This document shows, one piece after another, positions 8,569-17,465 of a DNA stretch of 37,043 bases. This DNA comes from Collimonas silvisoli (GTDB taxonomy: Bacteria > Pseudomonadota > Gammaproteobacteria > Burkholderiales > Burkholderiaceae_D). The DNA lies in contig NZ_JAGQEG010000060.1 in NCBI RefSeq assembly GCF_018305005.1, positions 1 to 37,043 on the forward strand, in the 5' to 3' direction. How positions within the stretch are numbered: position 1 is the first letter of the stretch; every line of letters starts with the position of its first letter. Made by a program: the position numbers and the translations under genes. The notes below the pieces were generated by a model, which ran no database searches, was not told the origin of the DNA, and saw nothing but the letters and a program-made list of their open reading frames with translations.

Positions 8569-8642
8569 TGCAGTGGAGTGTCGATTGGTTGAGCTGCGTT
8601 GGTCTTGTCTGTCTGTTGTGGCATGGCTTCCAGCCTAGTCCC

Positions 8643-9479
8643 TTAGTGTGGCGAATGCCAGGCTTTCAAGCCGTTGACCCAGGATTTGGCGGGCAGCTTG
8701 GTGGCTGCGGTAATTTCGGCGGCGCGTTCGTAGAGAGCGCTGAAATCGGCTGGCGGCGCCTGTTTGAAAGCGATGGCGATGACATTGCCTTCGTGGACTT
8801 CGGGCAGGCACCAGACATCGTCGAAGGCATACATCATGGCCTTCAGATTTTTGGCATAACTGGGATGGTCGCCAAACAGGTTGACGGTCATGACGCCGTC
8901 GTCCGTCAGGCAAGCTGCGCAAGCGCTGTAGAACTCGGGAGTGTCCAGCACCGGGCCGCGTGCGGTGGCGTCGTACAGGTCGACTTGCAGGGCGTCGATG
9001 CTGTGATGGTTGAGCGGGTCCAGCACGAAATCCATGGCGTCCATTTCGATCACCGACAGCCGTTCGTCGTCGGCCGGCAGCTTGAACATGGATGCGCAAA
9101 TCGTCAGCACCGAAGGGTTCAGTTCAATCGCGGTGACACGCGCGGCGGGGAACTGGCGATAACTGAATTTGGTCAGCGCCGCGGTGCCCAGGCCCAATTG
9201 CACGATGTGTTGCGGTTCGCGGTTGAACAGCATCCAGGCCATCATTTGCTGCGCATATTCGAGTTCCGGCCAGTCCGGCTTGCGGATCCGCATCGCGCCT
9301 TGCACCCACTCGGTGCCGAAATGCAGGTAGCGCACGCCGTCTTGTTCGGACAGCGTGACGGGGGCGAACTTGGGTTTGCGAGCGGGTTTTATTGTGTCTT
9401 TTTTTGCAATTTCGGAACGTTTGCCGGGGCCTGCTTTACGGTTAGCGTCGGCTTCTATGGATTTACGTTTGATCAACAT
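8643..9479 (-). CDS. Spermidine synthase-like protein (SAM-dependent methyltransferase fold)
   Basis: A 278-residue protein of the polyamine-synthase-like Rossmann family. A basic N-terminus is followed by the SAM-type nucleotide loop LGLGTAALTKF (around residues 80-90), the acidic strand end VTAIELNPS, an acidic motif VIEMDAMDFV, and LQVDLYDATARGP near the usual catalytic region. The small N-terminal beta domain of true spermidine synthases is reduced. Such proteins are often annotated spermidine synthase without proof, and a different methyl- or aminopropyl-transfer role is possible. ATG 9479 was chosen; the longer frame would need TTG and adds 13 residues. It forms a minus-strand run with the glycosylase gene upstream and the GspE-like gene downstream. 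Confidence 0.75.
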   Translation of the reverse strand: MLIKRKSIEADANRKAGPGKRSEIAKKDTIKPARKPKFAPVTLSEQDGVRYLHFGTEWVQGAMRIRKPDWPELEYAQQMMAWMLFNREPQHIVQLGLGTAALTKFSYRQFPAARVTAIELNPSVLTICASMFKLPADDERLSVIEMDAMDFVLDPLNHHSIDALQVDLYDATARGPVLDTPEFYSACAACLTDDGVMTVNLFGDHPSYAKNLKAMMYAFDDVWCLPEVHEGNVIAIAFKQAPPADFSALYERAAEITAATKLPAKSWVNGLKAWHSPH

Positions 9480-9605
9480 GAGGCGAAATGGGTGGCGTCG
9501 AATGGAAATGTAGGGCAATGATACCGCGCCGCAGCAACGGCTAGGGCAGTGTTCTGCAAATAATGAAATTTCATGGGCGGCATCTTTTTGCAGCAGGCGC
9601 TGTGC

Positions 9606-10100
9606 TCAGGCCAGGCAATCCTGCAGCGCCAGCCAGGCGGCGAGTTTCTCCGCATACGGCCGGGTGTAGGCGGGGCTGCTGGACGGCAGCTGGATGATGC
9701 GATAACGCTCCGCCTGTTGGCCCAGCGCCTTGAGCCCGAGCTTGGCGGCGGTGCCGCCGTTGAAGGCGATGGCGATCAGCTGCGGCAGGCTGGCGGCCAG
9801 GCTGGGCAGATCGTTATGGATGTGGTCGCGGATATTGCTGTCCAGGCTGCCATCGCGCCGCGCTTCGGCCACCACATCCCACAAACCGATGTGCTTGGCC
9901 AGCAGCGTCTGCAGCCGCTCTGGATAGGGCTGGGCCGGTAAATCGGCGCCGATCACTTCCGATACTAATTTCCAGAATCGGTTTTGCGGATGCGCATAAT
10001 ACTGGCTGTGGGCGAGGGACACATTGCCCGGCAGGCTGCCCAATATCAGGACGCGGACCTGTTGATCCACCACCGGCGGAAAGCTGCGTTTGCGGGTCAT
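9606..10100 (-). CDS. DNA-deoxyinosine (hypoxanthine) glycosylase, UDG superfamily
   Basis: Base-excision-repair enzyme predicted to remove hypoxanthine (deaminated adenine) from DNA. The 164-residue protein has the UDG-fold motif 1 region LILGSLPGNVSLAHSQYYA (about residues 19-37), then HPQNRFWKLVSEVIG, and the motif 2 region LPSSSPAYT near residue 140. These are hallmarks of UDG family 6/HDG. Length fits the family. The gene begins 18 bases after the Crp-family gene ends, so the two are probably co-transcribed. Whether uracil is also a substrate cannot be told from sequence. Confidence 0.85.
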   Translation of the reverse strand: MTRKRSFPPVVDQQVRVLILGSLPGNVSLAHSQYYAHPQNRFWKLVSEVIGADLPAQPYPERLQTLLAKHIGLWDVVAEARRDGSLDSNIRDHIHNDLPSLAASLPQLIAIAFNGGTAAKLGLKALGQQAERYRIIQLPSSSPAYTRPYAEKLAAWLALQDCLA

Positions 10101-10118
10101 CGTTGCAGATTCGGCGGG

Positions 10119-10802
10119 TCAGGAATGGAATTGGCGCAAGCCGTCCAGGTCAAGGATGGTGATGCTGCCGTAATCGACTCGCAGCAGACCCGCCTTTTCC
10201 AATACTTGCAGCGCCTGGTTGGCGCGCTGGCGCGAGGCGCCGGAAAGATTGCCGACTTCTTCCTGGGAAATCTGCAATTCGCGGCCTATGCCTGGATTCA
10301 AATAGGGATTGAACAACGCCGCCAGACAGCGCGCAACCCTGGCATCCGGTTCCAGCATGCGATCGTACTCCACCAGCGAAATAAACAGCGCCAGCCGTTC
10401 ATTGAGTTGCGTGATCAGGAAACGGTTGAATTGAATGCTGTTGTCAAGCAGCCATAGATAAGTCGCTTTCGGCATGTACAGCAGTTCGCTGTCGCGCAGC
10501 GCTACCACATCGTATTTGCGCGGCTCGCTCTTGAGCAAGGAGCCTTCGCCCAGCCAGCCGCCGTTCGCCATGCCGGCAAACGATACCGGTTTGCCCTCGG
10601 GAGAAACGCTGCTCATCTTCAGCAGCCCTTCATGCACGCCTATCCAATGGCTGACCGGATCGCCTTTGTGGCAAACAAAGGCGCCAGCGGCAAATTTGCG
10701 GCTGAACACCTCTGCTTCAACTCGCGCCAGCTGTGCGCCGGTAAGCGAACGCGCCCACATGGTTTTGGCCAGCATGTCTTTAATCGAAGTCTCTTGGATC
10801 AT
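10119..10802 (-). CDS. Crp/Fnr-family transcriptional regulator
   Basis: A 227-residue regulator with an N-terminal cyclic-nucleotide-binding-like beta barrel (about residues 15-125; FVCHKGDPVSHWIGVHEG and GGWLGEGSLL are typical) and a C-terminal winged helix (about 165-205; ISQEEVGNLSGASRQRANQ, then LEKAGLL). There is no N-terminal Cys cluster, so it is not an Fnr-type oxygen sensor. ATG 10802 is preferred over an upstream TTG at 10817. The gene is divergent from the ligase/ABC-transporter operon starting at 11074, and the shared 271-base interval holds a TTGTC-N8-GACAA site. Control of that operon is plausible but inferred. Confidence 0.9.
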   Translation of the reverse strand: MIQETSIKDMLAKTMWARSLTGAQLARVEAEVFSRKFAAGAFVCHKGDPVSHWIGVHEGLLKMSSVSPEGKPVSFAGMANGGWLGEGSLLKSEPRKYDVVALRDSELLYMPKATYLWLLDNSIQFNRFLITQLNERLALFISLVEYDRMLEPDARVARCLAALFNPYLNPGIGRELQISQEEVGNLSGASRQRANQALQVLEKAGLLRVDYGSITILDLDGLRQFHS

Positions 10803-10843
10803 TATGGTGCGTTGCAATATCGGGTTTTAAAATTTATTGGCAA

Positions 10844-10861
10844 TTGTCTGCCGGATGACAA
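10844..10861. promoter_or_regulatory. Candidate Crp-type operator (TTGTC-N8-GACAA)
   Basis: A perfect 5-bp inverted repeat with eight-base spacing, plus an inner CCGG, in the interval between the Crp-family gene and the divergent operon. Overall length (18 bases) and symmetry suit a Crp/Fnr dimer, though it is not the E. coli TGTGA-N6-TCACA consensus. It lies 41 bases upstream of the regulator ATG. Confidence 0.4.
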
Positions 10862-10909
10862 CCCCATCTCTCGGCTGACACTACTATCATCGCATAAAGC
10901 AGCAGATAA

Positions 10910-10977
10910 CCGGCATGCCAAGCATGCAATAAGTAAGTGTAAATACGTTGCAAGTAAGTGCGACGTAAGCATGCCGG
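10910..10977. repeat. Spaced inverted repeat CCGGCATGC / GCATGCCGG in the divergent promoter region
   Basis: CCGGCATGC (10910-10918) and its exact reverse complement GCATGCCGG (10969-10977) flank 50 bases. That interval includes a further GCATGC copy and two AAGTAAGTG direct repeats. It could be a looping operator pair or a leader-RNA structure for the ligase/transporter operon. Function unknown. Confidence 0.45.
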
Positions 10978-11073
10978 CAGAGACTGACTAGAACTCATTT
11001 CATCAATATCCGCGAGGCCGCATGGCGTCGATATCGAATCGATCTCATGGGCCACTATAAAAAAGGTGGGGCG

Positions 11074-13041
11074 ATGGTGGAGACAACACAACGTCCGGGA
11101 GCGGAGACATTTCCAAGCCTGCTCCTGAAGCATGCCCAGGAACGCCCGCAGCAGCCGGCGTTCCGGGAAAAAGATCTCGGCATCTGGCAGGCGACCAGCT
11201 GGACCCAGGTTGCCGAGGAAGTCAGGGCCTTTGCCTGCGGCCTGGCGGTGCTCGGTTTCCGGCGCGGCATGCGGCTGGCGATTGTCGGCAATAACTGTCC
11301 GCGGCTGTATTGGGCGATGTCGGCGGCCCAATGCCTGGGCGGGATGCCGGTGCCGCTGTATCAGGATGCGCCTGCGGCCGACATGGCCTATGTCCTGGAC
11401 GATGCTGAAATCGACTTCGTGGTGGTCGAAGACCAGGAGCAGGTCGATAAGGTATTCGAGATCAAGCAGACCTTGCCGCTGTCACGGATAGGCTGCATCA
11501 TCGTCGACGATGAACGCGGCCTGCGCAATTATCATCAACCGGAGTTGACATCGTTTGCCAAGGTGGCGGAGATGGGGCGTGCTTACGACCAGATGCATCC
11601 GGCATTCTTCATGGCTGAAGTGAATGCCGGCCAAGCCGACGATATCGCCATCATCCTGTACACCTCCGGCACCACCGGCAAACCGAAAGGCGTTTGCCAT
11701 TCGCACGCAGCGATGATCACTACCGCCCAGACGCTGGTCGAATTCGATCAACTGAATGAATATGACGATCTGCTGTGCTATCTGCCGCTGGCCTGGGTCG
11801 GCGATTTCCTGTATTCGTTTGCGCAAGCGCATGTTGCCGGCTTCTGCCTGAATTGCCCGGAATCGCCGCATACCGTGATGACGGACTTGCGCGAGATCGG
11901 GCCGACTTACTATTTCGCGCCGCCGCGTATCTACGAAAATATCCTGACGCAAGTCATGATCAGGATTGAGGACGCCGGCTGGATCAAGCGCAAGCTGTTC
12001 CATGGTTTCATGGGCATCGCACGGCGCGTCGGCATCCGCATACTCGATAAGAAGCCCGATGTAGCGCTGGCCGACCGCCTGCTGTATGGGCTCGGTCAAC
12101 TGCTGATCTACGGCCCGCTGAAGAATGTGCTGGGCATGTCGCGGATTCGCGTGGCCTATACCGGCGGCGAAGCGATCGGTCCCGACTTGTTCGATTTTTA
12201 TCGCTCGCTGGGGATCAACCTGAAGCAGTTGTACGGCATGACGGAAACCTGCGTCACCGTCTGCATGCAGCCTTCCGGCGACGTCAAGCTGGATACGGTG
12301 GGGCGGCCGATGAAGGGGGTCGAGGTGCACATCGACGGCAAGGGCGAGGTGCTGGTGCGTTCGCCGGGGTTGATGAAGGCGTACTTCAAGCGGCCGGAGG
12401 CAACTGCCGAGGCGATTGACGCCAACGGTTATTTTCATACCGGCGACGCCGGATTTTTCGACAGCGACGGCCATTTGAAAATCATCGACCGCGCCAAGGA
12501 CGTCGGCAAGATGGCTTGCGGCGCCTTGTTTGCGCCGAAGTATATCGAAAACAAGCTGAAGTTTTTCCCTTTCATTAAAGAAGCGGTGGTGTTTGGCAAC
12601 CAGCGCCAGCAATGCACCGCTTTCATCAATATCGACATGGATGCGGTCGGCAACTGGGCCGAGCGGCGCAACCTGGCTTACAGCAGTTATACCGACCTCG
12701 CCGCGCAGCAAGCGGTGTACGCGCTGGTCGCCGGCTGCGTCGAAAAGGTCAATGCCGACCTGGTGCAAGATCCCTTGCTGGCGGCGTCGCAGATTCACCG
12801 CTTTTTGATTTTGCACAAGGAGCTGGACGCCGATGACGACGAGCTGACGCGGACCCGCAAGGTGCGGCGCGATTTCATCGCCAAAAAATATGCAGTGCTG
12901 ATCGATGCGCTGTATGGCGGCAAACAGTCGCAGTACATAGAAACCCAGGTCAAGTTCGAAGACGGCCGGCAAGGCGTGATCGCTGCCGATTTGCAGATCG
13001 TCGACGCCAAGACTTTCGCCACCATTGATAAAGCAGCCTGA
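11074..13041 (+). CDS. Long-chain-type acyl-CoA synthetase (AMP-binding, ANL superfamily)
   Basis: Activates a carboxylic acid to its acyl-AMP and then acyl-CoA. About 655 residues with the full ANL set: the P-loop LYTSGTTGKPKGVCHSH (about residues 195-211), the substrate-region motif YGMTET, the hinge motif GYFHTGDAGFFDSDGHLKIIDR, and a C-terminal lid. The Lys expected in the lid region is present in DRAKDVGK. ATG 11074 is preferred to ATG 11047 because AAAGGTGG lies just upstream of it and nothing resembling a ribosome-binding site precedes 11047. It is the first gene of an eight-gene plus-strand cluster including a LIV-type ABC importer. The substrate (fatty, aromatic or branched acid) cannot be read off. 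Confidence 0.93.
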   Translation: MVETTQRPGAETFPSLLLKHAQERPQQPAFREKDLGIWQATSWTQVAEEVRAFACGLAVLGFRRGMRLAIVGNNCPRLYWAMSAAQCLGGMPVPLYQDAPAADMAYVLDDAEIDFVVVEDQEQVDKVFEIKQTLPLSRIGCIIVDDERGLRNYHQPELTSFAKVAEMGRAYDQMHPAFFMAEVNAGQADDIAIILYTSGTTGKPKGVCHSHAAMITTAQTLVEFDQLNEYDDLLCYLPLAWVGDFLYSFAQAHVAGFCLNCPESPHTVMTDLREIGPTYYFAPPRIYENILTQVMIRIEDAGWIKRKLFHGFMGIARRVGIRILDKKPDVALADRLLYGLGQLLIYGPLKNVLGMSRIRVAYTGGEAIGPDLFDFYRSLGINLKQLYGMTETCVTVCMQPSGDVKLDTVGRPMKGVEVHIDGKGEVLVRSPGLMKAYFKRPEATAEAIDANGYFHTGDAGFFDSDGHLKIIDRAKDVGKMACGALFAPKYIENKLKFFPFIKEAVVFGNQRQQCTAFINIDMDAVGNWAERRNLAYSSYTDLAAQQAVYALVAGCVEKVNADLVQDPLLAASQIHRFLILHKELDADDDELTRTRKVRRDFIAKKYAVLIDALYGGKQSQYIETQVKFEDGRQGVIAADLQIVDAKTFATIDKAA

Positions 13042-13047
13042 GCCACT

Positions 13048-13947
13048 ATGAGCGCGATCATGAAAAGAGATGTCACGGCAGGAGATGCCACGACGGAAGT
13101 CCTTCCGCTGGAACCGGCGCCGTTAGCTGCAGTGCTGCACGATCCGCGGCCGCAGGCAACCGGCAGAGGCCGCAATATCGGCGAAGTGGTGCTGGATCTG
13201 CAAAATATCTCGCTCTCCTTCGGCGGCGTCAAGGCGCTTACCGATATCTCGTTCAATGTGAAAGAGCATGAGATCCGCGCCATCATCGGCCCCAACGGCG
13301 CCGGCAAAAGCTCGATGATCAATGTCATCAACGGCGTCTATCATCCGCAACAAGGCAGCATCGTATTTCACGGCGTACCACGCCACAGCATGCAGCCGAG
13401 CAAAGTGGCGCGGCAGGGGATTGCACGTACTTTCCAGAATATCGCCCTGTTCAAGGGCATGACCGTGCTCGACAACATCATGACCGGCCGCAATACCAAG
13501 ATGCACTCCGGTTTCCTGGCCAATGCCATCTGGTGGGGGCGGGCGCGTAATGAAGAGATGCAGCATAGGCGCAAGGTCGAGGAAGTGATCGACTTCCTGG
13601 AAATCCAGCACATCCGCAAAACCCCGGTCGGGCGTTTGCCTTACGGTTTGCAAAAAAGGGTGGAGCTGGCGCGTGCACTGGCGGCCGAGCCCAGCATGTT
13701 GCTGCTGGACGAGCCGATGGCCGGCATGAATGTCGAAGAAAAACAGGACATGTGCCGCTTCATCCTGGATGTCAACGATCAGTTCGGCAGCACCATTGTG
13801 CTGATCGAGCATGACATGGGCGTGGTGATGGATATATCGGACCGGGTGGTGGTGCTCGACTACGGCAAGAAAATCGGCGACGGCACGCCCGATGAAGTCA
13901 TGAACAATCCGGAAGTCATCAAGGCTTACCTTGGCAGCTCTCATTAG
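13048..13947 (+). CDS. ABC transporter ATP-binding protein, LivG type
   Basis: One of two ATPases of a branched-chain-amino-acid-type (HAAT family) importer. It has Walker A GPNGAGKSS near residue 80, the LivG-type signature LPYGLQKRVELARAL, Walker B MLLLDEPMAGMN, and the switch His in VLIEHDMG. At 299 residues it carries an extra N-terminal stretch of about 46 residues before the ABC domain (rich in Ala, Pro and Thr), which standard LivG lacks. It begins six bases after the acyl-CoA synthetase stop, consistent with one operon. An alternative Met four codons in would shorten the extension only slightly. Confidence 0.93.
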   Translation: MSAIMKRDVTAGDATTEVLPLEPAPLAAVLHDPRPQATGRGRNIGEVVLDLQNISLSFGGVKALTDISFNVKEHEIRAIIGPNGAGKSSMINVINGVYHPQQGSIVFHGVPRHSMQPSKVARQGIARTFQNIALFKGMTVLDNIMTGRNTKMHSGFLANAIWWGRARNEEMQHRRKVEEVIDFLEIQHIRKTPVGRLPYGLQKRVELARALAAEPSMLLLDEPMAGMNVEEKQDMCRFILDVNDQFGSTIVLIEHDMGVVMDISDRVVVLDYGKKIGDGTPDEVMNNPEVIKAYLGSSH

Positions 13948-13969
13948 CTCTACTGAGTGGAGGCGGTAA

Positions 13970-14884
13970 ATGCAATTTTTCTTTGAGGTGGCGCTCAGCG
14001 GCTTGCTTTCGGGCCTGATGTATTCGCTGGTGGCGCTCGGTTTCGTACTGATCTACAAGGCTTCCGGGGTGTTCAATTTCGCCCAGGGTGCAATGGTCTA
14101 TTTTGCGGCGCTGGCGGTGGTCGGCCTGATGGATAAAGGATGGCCCATGTGGGCGGCGATTATCGGCGCCTTCCTGGTGATGCTGGCGGTCGCTGTCGCG
14201 ACCGAACGCCTGGTGCTGCGCAAGCTGGTCAACCAGCCGCCGATCACCTTATTCATGGCGACCATCGGCCTGGCCTTTTTCCTGGAAGGATTGGGGCCGA
14301 TGCTGTTCGGCAGCGAAGTGCGGGCGATCAACCTGGGTATCGTGGACGAGCCGATTGCGTCGGTCATGGATAGCTTGGGCATCGGCATTTCGAAATTCGA
14401 TCTGTTCGCCTCGGGCATGGTGATCGGGCTGGTGTTGCTGCTGGCCCTGTTTTTCCAGAGAACCAAGGTCGGCCGCGCCTTGCGGGCGGTGGCCGACGAT
14501 CATCAGGCGGCGCTCTCGCTGGGGATTCCCTTGCGCCACATCTGGGTCATCGTCTGGGGCGTGGCCGGGTTTGTGGCCCTGGTGGCCGGTTTGCTGTGGG
14601 GCTCGCGCAACGGCGTCCAGTTTGCCTTGACGATGACCGCCTTGAAAGCCTTGCCGGTTCTGATCCTCGGCGGCTTTACCTCGATTCCGGGGGCGATTGC
14701 CGGCGGCTTGATTATCGGCGTATCGGAAAAACTGGCCGAGATCTACATCCCGCCGGTGATGCAAGACATGTTCGGCGGTAATTTCGGCGGCATAGAAGGA
14801 TGGTTCCCCTATGTGTTCGCATTGCTGTTTTTATTGGTGCGGCCGGAAGGTTTGTTCGGTGAGCGGCATATCGATCGCGTGTAG
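13970..14884 (+). CDS. ABC transporter permease, LivH type
   Basis: Integral inner-membrane permease, 304 residues with about eight hydrophobic segments. It shows the LivH-typical start (LSGLLSGLMYSLVALGFVLIYKASGVFNFAQG) spread over residues 9-41, the cytoplasmic coupling region TKVGRALRAVADD, and the C-terminal ending VRPEGLFGER. A good GGAGG ribosome-binding site precedes the ATG. It would pair with the LivM-type permease encoded next. The imported compound is unknown; LIV-type systems also carry aromatic acids, amides and urea. Confidence 0.93.
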   Translation: MQFFFEVALSGLLSGLMYSLVALGFVLIYKASGVFNFAQGAMVYFAALAVVGLMDKGWPMWAAIIGAFLVMLAVAVATERLVLRKLVNQPPITLFMATIGLAFFLEGLGPMLFGSEVRAINLGIVDEPIASVMDSLGIGISKFDLFASGMVIGLVLLLALFFQRTKVGRALRAVADDHQAALSLGIPLRHIWVIVWGVAGFVALVAGLLWGSRNGVQFALTMTALKALPVLILGGFTSIPGAIAGGLIIGVSEKLAEIYIPPVMQDMFGGNFGGIEGWFPYVFALLFLLVRPEGLFGERHIDRV

Positions 14885-14942
14885 CGCTTTGACCGCTAAC
14901 AGAACTCTAAGAGAACTCTAAGAATGCGAACGGAGAAATAGC

Positions 14943-16019
14943 ATGCTTTATCGTGAAGCCGGACAGTTTAAAACCTCCTACATCGCGGATAGCCAGATAT
15001 TCCCGATCCGGCAGGATCGCATCGGCATGGCGATCTTGCTGGCCATCGCCTTTGTCGGCATCCCCGTGATCGGCAGCGAATACTGGTTTTCCGCGATCCT
15101 GATTCCCTTCCTGGTATTTGCGCTGGCGGCGCTGGGCTTGAACATATTGACCGGTTACGCCGGCCAGCTGTCGCTGGGCTCGGCGGCCTTCATGGCGGTG
15201 GGCGCCTACGCTGCCTATAATTTCCAGCTGCGGGTGGAAGGCATTCCGATCCTGCTGTCCTTCATCCTGGCCGGCTGTTGCGCGGCTGCGGTCGGCGTGG
15301 TGTTCGGCTTGCCGTCGTTGCGGATCAAGGGTTTTTACCTGGCGGTGGCGACGCTGGCTGCGCAATTTTTCGTGGTCTGGGTGTTGACCAAATTTCCCTG
15401 GTTTTCCAACGAAAGTTCTTCCGGCGTGATCAGTGCGCAAAAAATCGATCTGTTCGGTATCGCCATCAACACCCCGGTCAGGAAATACCTTTTCGTACTG
15501 GCAATTGTCTGTGTGATGGCGCTACTGGCGAAAAACCTGGTGCGTTCTTCCACCGGCCGTGCCTGGATGGCGGTGCGCGATATGGACGTCGCAGCGGAAG
15601 TCATCGGCATCCGCCTGATGCCGACCAAGCTGCTGGCGTTTGCCGTCAGTTCTTTTTTCTGCGGTGTGGCCGGCGCCCTGTATGCCTTCTGTTATCTGGG
15701 CTCGGTGGAGCCGGACGGTTTTTCGCTGGATCTGTCGTTCCGTATCCTGTTCATGATCATCGTCGGCGGCGTCGGCAGCATTCTGGGCGCATTTCTCGGC
15801 TCCGCCTTTATCCTGCTGCTGCCGATTTTCCTGGATAACGTGTTGCCGCCTTTGGCGGCCTGGCTGCATCTGCCATTTACCAACGCCACGGTGTCGCATA
15901 TCCAGATGATGCTGTTTGGCGGTCTGATCATTTTCTTCCTGATTGTAGAGCCGCACGGGTTGGCGCGCCTGTGGCAAATCACCAAGGAAAAACTGCGCTT
16001 GTGGCCGTTCCCGCATTAA
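14943..16019 (+). CDS. ABC transporter permease, LivM type
   Basis: Second inner-membrane permease of the importer, 358 residues. It has a 25-residue polar N-terminus before the first membrane segment, the LivM motif LNILTGYAGQLSLGSAAFM near residues 60-78, the coupling region SSTGRAWMAVRDMDVAAEV, and the ending VEPHGLARLW. The start ATG has an ACGGAGA ribosome-binding site. It follows the LivH-type gene by 58 bases and precedes the binding-protein gene by 25. Confidence 0.93.
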   Translation: MLYREAGQFKTSYIADSQIFPIRQDRIGMAILLAIAFVGIPVIGSEYWFSAILIPFLVFALAALGLNILTGYAGQLSLGSAAFMAVGAYAAYNFQLRVEGIPILLSFILAGCCAAAVGVVFGLPSLRIKGFYLAVATLAAQFFVVWVLTKFPWFSNESSSGVISAQKIDLFGIAINTPVRKYLFVLAIVCVMALLAKNLVRSSTGRAWMAVRDMDVAAEVIGIRLMPTKLLAFAVSSFFCGVAGALYAFCYLGSVEPDGFSLDLSFRILFMIIVGGVGSILGAFLGSAFILLLPIFLDNVLPPLAAWLHLPFTNATVSHIQMMLFGGLIIFFLIVEPHGLARLWQITKEKLRLWPFPH

Positions 16020-16044
16020 ATAACCAGTATTAGGAGACAAGATA

Positions 16045-17367
16045 ATGAAAAACCTTCAACAGATCATGCTTGCTGCCGCAGCTGCTGTCTGCATGCTGGC
16101 GCCAGCCTTGCCGGCGATGGCGCAAGCGACTGATCAATTCATTGCGATTCCCAGTTACCGGGTCGGCCCTTACGGCAATAATGGCCAGTCTTATTACGGC
16201 GGCTATATCGATTATCTGAGCTATGTCAATCTGAAGGAGAGCGGCATCAACGGCGTCAAGCTGTCCTGGGAAGAATGCGAAACCGAGTACAACAATGCCA
16301 AGGGCGTCGAGTGCTATGAACGGCTGAAAGGCAAGAATCCGACTACCAAAGGCACGGCGATCAACGCCATGGCGACCGGCATCGCCTATGCCCTGATCGA
16401 CAAGACCGCGGAAGACAAGGTGCCGCTGCTGATGGTGGGTTACGGCCGCACCGATGCAGTCGACGGTTCGGTGTTCCCGTATGCCTTCCCGCTGGTGACT
16501 ACCTACCAGATGCAGGTGTCGGCCATCGTGAAATACCTGGCAAGTAAAAACGGCGGTTCGCTGGCCGGCAAGAAAATCGTGTTCCTGTACCACGACTCAG
16601 CCTACGGCAAGGAACCGATCGTGGCGCTGGAAGCCGAGGCGACGCTGGGCAAGTTCAAGCTGGTGCAGATCCCGGTCGCCCATCCCGGCAACGAACAGGG
16701 CGCGCAATGGCTGAAAATCCGCCAGGAAAATCCGGATTACGTCATCTTCTGGGGCTGGGGCGTGATGAACCAGACGGCCTTGAAAGCGGCGCAGAAAGTC
16801 GGCTTCGCGCGTGACAAGATCATCGGTTCCTGGTGGGCCGGCTCTGAGGAGGACACCATCCCGGCCGGCGACGCCGCCAAAGGGTATCTGAGCGCGACCT
16901 GGAATGTTTCCGGCAAAACCGTGCCGCTGATTGCCGATATCGAAAAGGTGGTATATGGCGCCGGCAAAGGCAATATGCAGGACAGGGCCAAGATCGGTTC
17001 GATCTTATATAACCGTGGCGTATCGGCGGCAGTGGCCACGGTGGAAGCGATACGCACCGCGCAAACCAAGTATGGCAAAGGCAAGGTGATGAGCGGCGAA
17101 GACGTGCGCTGGGGATTGGAGAATCTGAACATCACCAACGCCCGCCTGCAGCAACTGGGCGCTGCCGGCCTGCTGCCTGAAATCAAGACTGCCTGCGACA
17201 ACCATGAAGGTTCCGGCAAGATCAAGATCCAGCAATGGGATGGCGGCAAGTGGGTATTGGTATCCGACTGGATCGAAGGCAACAAGAACCTGATCCATCC
17301 GCTGTTCAAGGCTTCTGCCGCCAGGTACGCGAAGGAAAAGGGCATTACTCCGGCTTGCATGAAGTAA
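16045..17367 (+). CDS. ABC transporter periplasmic substrate-binding protein, LivK-like
   Basis: A secreted 440-residue binding protein with a clear signal peptide (hydrophobic core, then LPAMAQA, cleavage near residue 26) and a type 1 periplasmic fold (Peripla_BP_6 type). Segments such as GKKIVFLYHDSAYGKEP and WLKIRQENPDYVIFWGWGV are typical. It is longer than the roughly 345-residue amino-acid-binding LivK, matching a subfamily found with acyl-CoA ligase genes, which argues for an organic acid rather than leucine. The TAGGAGAC ribosome-binding site is strong. Its stop codon is embedded in an 11-bp tandem duplication, followed by a hairpin that may limit read-through to the next gene. Confidence 0.9.
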   Translation: MKNLQQIMLAAAAAVCMLAPALPAMAQATDQFIAIPSYRVGPYGNNGQSYYGGYIDYLSYVNLKESGINGVKLSWEECETEYNNAKGVECYERLKGKNPTTKGTAINAMATGIAYALIDKTAEDKVPLLMVGYGRTDAVDGSVFPYAFPLVTTYQMQVSAIVKYLASKNGGSLAGKKIVFLYHDSAYGKEPIVALEAEATLGKFKLVQIPVAHPGNEQGAQWLKIRQENPDYVIFWGWGVMNQTALKAAQKVGFARDKIIGSWWAGSEEDTIPAGDAAKGYLSATWNVSGKTVPLIADIEKVVYGAGKGNMQDRAKIGSILYNRGVSAAVATVEAIRTAQTKYGKGKVMSGEDVRWGLENLNITNARLQQLGAAGLLPEIKTACDNHEGSGKIKIQQWDGGKWVLVSDWIEGNKNLIHPLFKASAARYAKEKGITPACMK

Positions 17368-17378
17368 GCATGAAGTAA
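17357..17378 (+). repeat. 11-bp tandem duplication covering the stop codon of the binding-protein gene
   Basis: GCATGAAGTAA occurs twice head to tail (17357-17367 and 17368-17378). The first copy supplies the last codons Met-Lys-stop. The second copy repeats them outside the reading frame. It looks like a small replication-slippage event. Confidence 0.85.
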
Positions 17379-17384
17379 TTCAGG

Positions 17385-17415
17385 CGTCGGCGCTCGACCG
17401 GGTTGCCGACGTTTT
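17385..17415 (+). terminator. Intra-operon terminator or attenuator hairpin after the binding-protein gene
   Basis: CGTCGGC (17385-17391) pairs perfectly with GCCGACG (17405-17411), followed by TTTT. It sits 18 bases after the binding-protein stop and about 50 before the next start. A partial terminator here would give more binding protein than downstream ATPase, a common arrangement in ABC operons. The T-run is short, so termination is probably incomplete. Confidence 0.55.
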
Positions 17416-17465
17416 CATCACCGGATTTTAGCCACCATATATAGCCAGGCATGATAGAGGGAAGC

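Noticed and set aside
11482-12972. A 496-codon minus-strand open frame inside the acyl-CoA synthetase gene
   Set aside because: Entirely opposite a gene with all ANL motifs. Its product is His- and Gln-rich without a known fold.
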